Shown here: one piece after another, positions 7,231-11,197 of the stretch
How positions within the stretch are numbered: position 1 is the stretch's first letter
Layout: the number at the start of each line of letters is the position of its first letter
From: Euperipatoides rowelli
Taxonomy: Eukaryota > Onychophora > Udeonychophora > Euonychophora > Peripatopsidae
Reading direction: 5' to 3' (one strand)
DNA length: 11,197 nucleotides
Assembly (NCBI GenBank): GCA_003024985.2
Contig: PXIH01S0009973.1
The notes under the pieces: generated by a model
The model's input: the letters and a program-made list of their open reading frames with translations, nothing else
The model's database searches: none
Told to the model about the DNA's origin: nothing
Made by a program: the position numbers and the translations under genes

Positions 7231-7896
7231 TTGTCAGAGGACAAACAGAAGAAAATAAACAATCTTATCAAAATATCGTAGTTTTATTGTATTAATTATT
7301 ACACCTAAGATATTTACTTTTATTCATTGTCCATTTTCACCTTTAACAATCTTAAACATGTTGTTTATTTAAAAATGTAAATCTAATATAAAATGTACTA
7401 AATATGGTACATCACAACATACCATATTTATTGATATGCACAATAATTAATTATTATTGATATGGACCTATTGATAACCAATGGTAAATAATGCATTTTA
7501 AATCAAGAGAAAACGACTGATTCGTAACACTCTCAATATCTGTTTAAGAATTTGTCTTTTTGTTACATACCTGTGTACCACCTAAAACAATTTAATGTTC
7601 CACTAGTGGAACTTATTGAACGTTTAAGAGTCACTGTTTTAGATAATTGAATTTGAATAATTTCAATGATTATTTATTTCTGTATTATGATCTCTAGACT
7701 ATTGTCCCATTATTGATAAATAATATCTATTTATTATTATATTTTTTAATATGTTTTATCCTTACAGTTTGAAGGATAATATTGTACTTCTACTGTTTAT
7801 TTTTGTGTGTAGTTGAGTTTTCTTTGAGGTCACAGATCATGAAGAATGCAGTTTACGCAGGTCCACTTTTTTTTTAGAAAAAAAAAAAATAAGAAT
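7231..7896. other. AT-rich sequence with two short inverted repeats
   Basis: No gene is recognised. TAAATATGGTA (7399-7409) and TACCATATTTA (7420-7430) form a perfect 11-bp stem with a 10-base loop. GTTCCACTAGTGGAAC (7597-7612) is a perfect 16-bp palindrome, and AATAATTAATTATT (7442-7455) is another, though weaker evidence because it is pure A/T. The remainder is A/T-rich with long homopolymers. Confidence 0.5.
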
Positions 7897-8087
7897 GAGT
7901 TGATCTGCTGTTATGGCATATCAAAGATTTTCACCACTTCCTGTTCTAAAATACATTTTCTTTTCTCTATAATTTTTCAAGTTTTGAGAAANGAGTTGAT
8001 CTGCTGTTATGGCATATCAAAGATTTTCACCACTTCCTGTTCTAAAATACATTTTCTTTTCTCTATAATTTTTCAAGTTTTGAGAAA
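7897..8087 (+). repeat. False tandem duplication of 95 bp around an N
   Basis: Bases 7897-7991 and 7993-8087 are identical and are separated only by the N at 7992. They are the end of one contig and the start of the next, left unmerged. The longest plus-strand open frame in the window (7846-8136) exists only because it runs through both copies, which gives a spurious 31-residue peptide repeat. The true sequence should carry one copy, so the real distance here is 96 bases shorter. Confidence 0.9.
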
Positions 8088-8959
8088 GAGCAAAATCTCT
8101 ATCTTTGTATTCATAGTCCTGAGGCAAATACTATGACCTCTAAAATGATTATCCATTCCATGGTATGTTTTTTTTCCAATCATATAAAAAAATATTTGTA
8201 GGAAAAGTTTTAATATTTCTTCTTTAAATAGTATAATTGGTCAGATTCCGTTAGCTGCCCACCATTATTTTGCGGAAGAATATTAAATCTGTTGAACAAA
8301 CTACACCTCGTATACTAAAAGCCAAAACGTCTTTTAGCACACGATCTAGCGTAGTTTATTCACCAGATCTAATATCCCTCCACAAATATTCAGTGGGAAT
8401 GGAGAAAATATCAATCTTTTGTAAAATTACAAACGATTATTTTTTTCCTCAAAACAATGTAGCAGCTAACCTATTATGTGCAACATTATCAATGAAATAA
8501 AAGATCTAGATTTATAACTTTAATATTGAATTATACATAAAAATCAAAATAATAAAATATATAGAAGTACACAATTTACTAAAATAAATATTGATCATTG
8601 TATAATTTTTACAAATAATAAAGTATAATAATAATTATGATTTTTTTACAAATAATTTAAACTACAATTTTAATCACGAAGTAAAAGCAAAATAGTCTCA
8701 TTCATCGCATCATATGAACGAGATATAATAAAATGTCAATATACAGTAAACGAGAACTAAATATGGTAAGTCGATCACAATATTTTTTTTGTTATTTTTA
8801 TACTTCTACACATCTAACTTTTTACAGTACACTGAACCTAACTTAAGTCTACTAAATATAAAATTAAAAAAATATCCAAACCCTATAAAATATTTGAATA
8901 AAAAAGACACTTTTGGATGGACTGCAAATATATCTTTATTAAATTCTAATAAGATAGAA
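8088..8959. other. AT-rich sequence, two unsupported open frames
   Basis: A plus-strand frame is open from 8255 to about 8500 with no ATG near its start; it is slightly less AT-rich than its surroundings but has no domain I recognise. A second at 8789-8998 is Asn/Lys-rich and crosses the N at 8960. It follows CTAACTTTTTACAG (about 8814-8827), which resembles a splice acceptor. Open frames of this length are expected by chance in DNA this AT-rich, so neither is called a gene. The remainder is A/T-only runs. Confidence 0.35.
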
Positions 8960-8960
8960 N
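8960..8960. other. Single-N contig join
   Basis: This is an isolated N. Together with the N at 9056 it frames a piece exactly 95 bases long. Confidence 0.7.
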
Positions 8961-9055
8961 GGGAAAAGAATTCACACTTAAATTTCAAAATTCATTAAAC
9001 TTTAGACAGGTGGCCAATAGTTTCCAATGTCATTTAAAATCACTTGAAAAATATT
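8961..9055. other. 95-base orphan piece between two N
   Basis: The whole inter-N segment is 95 bases, the same length as both false duplications in this window. A contig of exactly the overlap length is the smallest unit a de Bruijn assembler would emit, so this looks like a single-k-mer contig placed by the scaffolder. It has no recognised content. Confidence 0.65.
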
Positions 9056-9056
9056 N
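9056..9056. other. Single-N contig join
   Basis: It lies directly before the second copy of the 95-bp segment that ended at 7139. Confidence 0.8.
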
Positions 9057-9151
9057 AGGCGAGGGTTAATCCTGCAGGTTTACCCACAATGAAACAATGT
9101 TTCTTATAACAAATATGGCATGAATGGTGTCCTTTTCATATATGAGGCATA
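9057..9151 (+). repeat. 95-bp segment, copy 2 of an assembly overlap
   Basis: It is identical to 7045-7139. Sequence unique to this contig begins at 9152. The first base coincides with the AGGCGAGGG arm of the inverted repeat at 6854-7068, which suggests that the graph branched at the edge of a repeated element. Confidence 0.85.
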
Positions 9152-10110
9152 GTTGTTATTAGAGCCGATACAGAATGAAGCCTCAACGTTAATGATGAAC
9201 AACAGTTGAGTGAGATGGCATTGCTGTAATTTGGGTCCAATAATGTGTGATACAATATGAAGTAGATATTGATAATTCATTCCGTCATACTTTGTCTGCA
9301 TATACAATATATTTACAGCACATTTTTAATAAGTTATATATCAATATTGTAACACTTTGCCATCAATATGGTATCAACATTGAAACTTTAATTATACCTG
9401 CATGTGTTGACAACACTGACATAATAATACATTTTAATTTTTTATTCAATTGTATAGTGGCTAAACTGATTTTAAGTGAGATAAAAAACTTATTTTGATC
9501 TCACACTTGAGTTATAAGGGGGGGGTTGGAGTGTAGGTTAGTAGTAGCATGTAATAGTGGGGTGTATTCTATGATCCATTTTAATACATAGATGAATTAA
9601 TTATGAAATGATTTTATAAAAAAATATATATGGGTCATATTCTTGAGGATGAAGATAGAAATGGCTAGGACAGGAGTGGAATTTAATTTACCTGTAAGTA
9701 TTATGGGGATTTCTGTTAATATATCAATATTTCTATTATAGCATAATATTTCTATGACATCGCTATCATATTTATATTGATAAATCCAGGTTAATTGATA
9801 TTCATTCCCTTTGGAAAAGTATGGGATTGAAAATCGTGAAATATTTGAACAACCATGGATCCATGTTTTTTTTTTAATGGGGAATTTACATGTGTACCTT
9901 GGTTTCTATATTATCCAGGTATCCAATTTTTTTGTCTTCTCCCTCCCCCCTTCCCCTATATGACACTCCTTTGGTGATTTTTTTTTAATGTTTTACCCAA
10001 ATCCATTATTTTAATGTAGATGCCAACTAATTGAAACCTTTACAATTTATCTATTAATTTATATGCTTAAATAGATTCAATTTTACAATTTTGTTTTTCT
10101 TGCTTTTCAG
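9152..10110. other. AT-rich sequence, no gene recognised
   Basis: A plus-strand open frame at 9247-9498 (83 codons, starting with GTG) has no recognisable domain. Near 9519-9527 there is a G run, and at about 9935-9957 a C/T-rich tract. A good splice-acceptor consensus, a pyrimidine tract ending TTTTCAG, lies at about 10091-10110; about 25 codons then stay open before a stop. Without a partner exon no gene is called. Confidence 0.4.
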
Positions 10111-11197
10111 TTTATTAAAGGGAGATTTTTCATAATTTCCTGGTTGGTTCATTTATTTGTTTTAAAAAAGACTGTTAGCAAAGAATAATGATACCTAATT
10201 TATAGCCATCTCATAGATTAATGAAATCCGAAGACTTATAAAAAGCAGATATACTTATCTTTATTTTGAGGAAAATTAGATTATTTGAACAGTGAAATAA
10301 TAGGCTTTATGAAGAAAAATATGAAATAATTTTAGTTATTAAACTATATTATTATTATTATTTCAGCATCTTAAATCCCTTGAAATTGTGAAGTCTAAAA
10401 ACAATTTCTTGCCTTATTTAAAAACATCGAGAGTAGCTTGCAAAATCTGTTCATTTCCATTCTATCATATCACTAGAGGCTTTTTATTGATTTGAGGAAA
10501 TTAGCCTCTTCTTTCAATTACAAAACTTCAAAATGACTGCTTGCAAACAACGGATTTTAAGTTTGAAAGTACTTTAGGTAAAAAAAAAAAAGAGATTCAA
10601 AGTATATATATTTTTTATAATGTTAGAAGGATTTAACATCCAATAGGAATAGTTTTTATATATCAACTTTAAAAAAATTGAATGAATGGCAACAGTCGAT
10701 CCTATAATGAATTCCCATATTTGATTGACACAAATTATTGTTTTGGTTATATATTTTTGCATAGATGCTGTCTGTTTTCTTTTAATCTATTTGTTTACTT
10801 AATTGCACTCAATGAACCCCTTTTTAACTCTTTTATGCTTAGTTCTAACAATTTTGAATTCATATTATTGATATTTTGAATGTCTATTGTTAAATGGTGA
10901 AATGAATCAACCAGTTAATTAGAATAAACCATTGTTTTCATTAATAAAACTTGAAATACAATGACTGTCTATTGTGTTGCATAATTCACAGTTTTGAATT
11001 AATCTGGCCATACTTTTTAAATATACAGTGTATATTTATTTTTGTAAAAGCTAAATGTATTGTAGCCTACCATTTTGTTTAAATAAATAAAGCAAGAATC
11101 TGCTGCCACAGTAACATGTGTCACCTAAGCATAATTTACAACGAAACATTCACCATAAGAAGTGGACTTAATGGCCGCCTAATATCTACCACAGTAA
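10111..11197. other. AT-rich sequence, weak exon-like signals only
   Basis: A second acceptor-like site, an ATT-rich tract ending TTTCAG, lies at 10346-10366. It is followed by 42 open codons to a stop at 10493-10495, including the short Cys pair ACKIC. I recognise no protein family. Further open frames at 10574-10762 (minus) and 10682-10879 (plus) overlap each other and look random. Several AATAAA hexamers near 10940 and 11080-11090 could be polyadenylation signals but are expected often in DNA this AT-rich. The last 100 bases are less AT-rich and contain CCACAGTAA twice (near 11106 and 11190). Confidence 0.35.

Noticed and set aside
8252-8500. Plus-strand open frame of about 80 codons, composition slightly less AT-rich than its flanks
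   Set aside because: It has no ATG near its start, no recognisable domain, and a length that chance would give about once in a window of this size and composition.
8789-8998. Overlapping open frames on both strands (8789-8998 plus, 8806-8988 minus)
   Set aside because: Both run through the N join at 8960, and their Lys/Asn/Phe-rich make-up reflects base composition.
9247-9498. Plus-strand open frame of 83 codons starting with GTG
   Set aside because: GTG is not a normal start in animal nuclear genes. The peptide is Ile/Asn-rich with no motif, and there is no splice context.
10346-10495. Splice-acceptor-like tract followed by 42 open codons
   Set aside because: There is no donor, partner exon or recognisable family. 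AT-rich DNA gives many TTTCAG sites and short open stretches.
10935-11095. AATAAA hexamers as true polyadenylation sites
   Set aside because: The hexamer is common by chance at this A/T content, and no upstream coding sequence is identified.
1-11197. A new multi-gene system, CRISPR array, or viral or bacterial operon
   Set aside because: There are no clustered intact genes, no spaced direct repeats of the CRISPR type and no ribosome-binding-site and gene pattern. The content is repeats, transposon relics and AT-rich spacer.

Overview
This window is non-coding, strongly AT-rich eukaryotic nuclear DNA, by eye about 70% A+T. It looks like a draft assembly of an animal genome, most likely an arthropod or another invertebrate. 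The reasons are long A/T homopolymers, no dense gene packing, several small inverted-repeat (MITE-like) elements, decayed non-LTR retrotransposon endonuclease pieces of the animal CR1/Jockey type, and a broken THAP domain. I found no intact protein-coding gene, no tRNA or rRNA, and no CRISPR array. The longer open frames are what chance gives at this base composition, and one of them is made by an assembly duplication. The species cannot be named from this sequence.

Layout. 1-2937: AT-rich spacer with a perfect hairpin (683-710), a repeat-like block full of ambiguous bases (about 1019-1440), a hAT-like MITE with 8-bp target duplications (2097-2407), and the left end of a second inverted-repeat element (from 2848). 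2939-5025: a 13-unit, 30-bp minisatellite (3434-3829) and, on the minus strand, the C-terminal half of a LINE endonuclease with stops (4613-5025). 5027-7139: the right end of the second inverted-repeat element (5027-5060), a frameshifted THAP domain (5764-5945), a possible retroelement 3' tail (about 6272-6440, minus) and an imperfect inverted repeat (6854-7068). 7141-9055: the N-terminal half of a LINE endonuclease on the minus strand (7141-7230), a false 95-bp tandem duplication (7897-8087) and AT-rich filler. 9057-11197: AT-rich sequence with no gene that I can support.

The strongest overall signal is about assembly, not a gene system. Six isolated N positions (2938, 5026, 7140, 7992, 8960, 9056) behave as contig joins. 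Two pairs of segments beside them are duplicated over exactly 95 bp, and one complete inter-N piece is exactly 95 bp long. This points to unmerged de Bruijn contigs with an overlap of 95. The content also suggests that two sequences are interleaved. Segments 1-2937, 5027-7139 and 9057-11197 fit together: the two ends of one TAA-flanked MITE meet across the first join, and a 95-bp overlap meets across the second. Segments 2939-5025 and 7141-8959 fit together as the two halves of one minus-strand LINE endonuclease. Distances and element lengths across these joins should not be trusted until checked.
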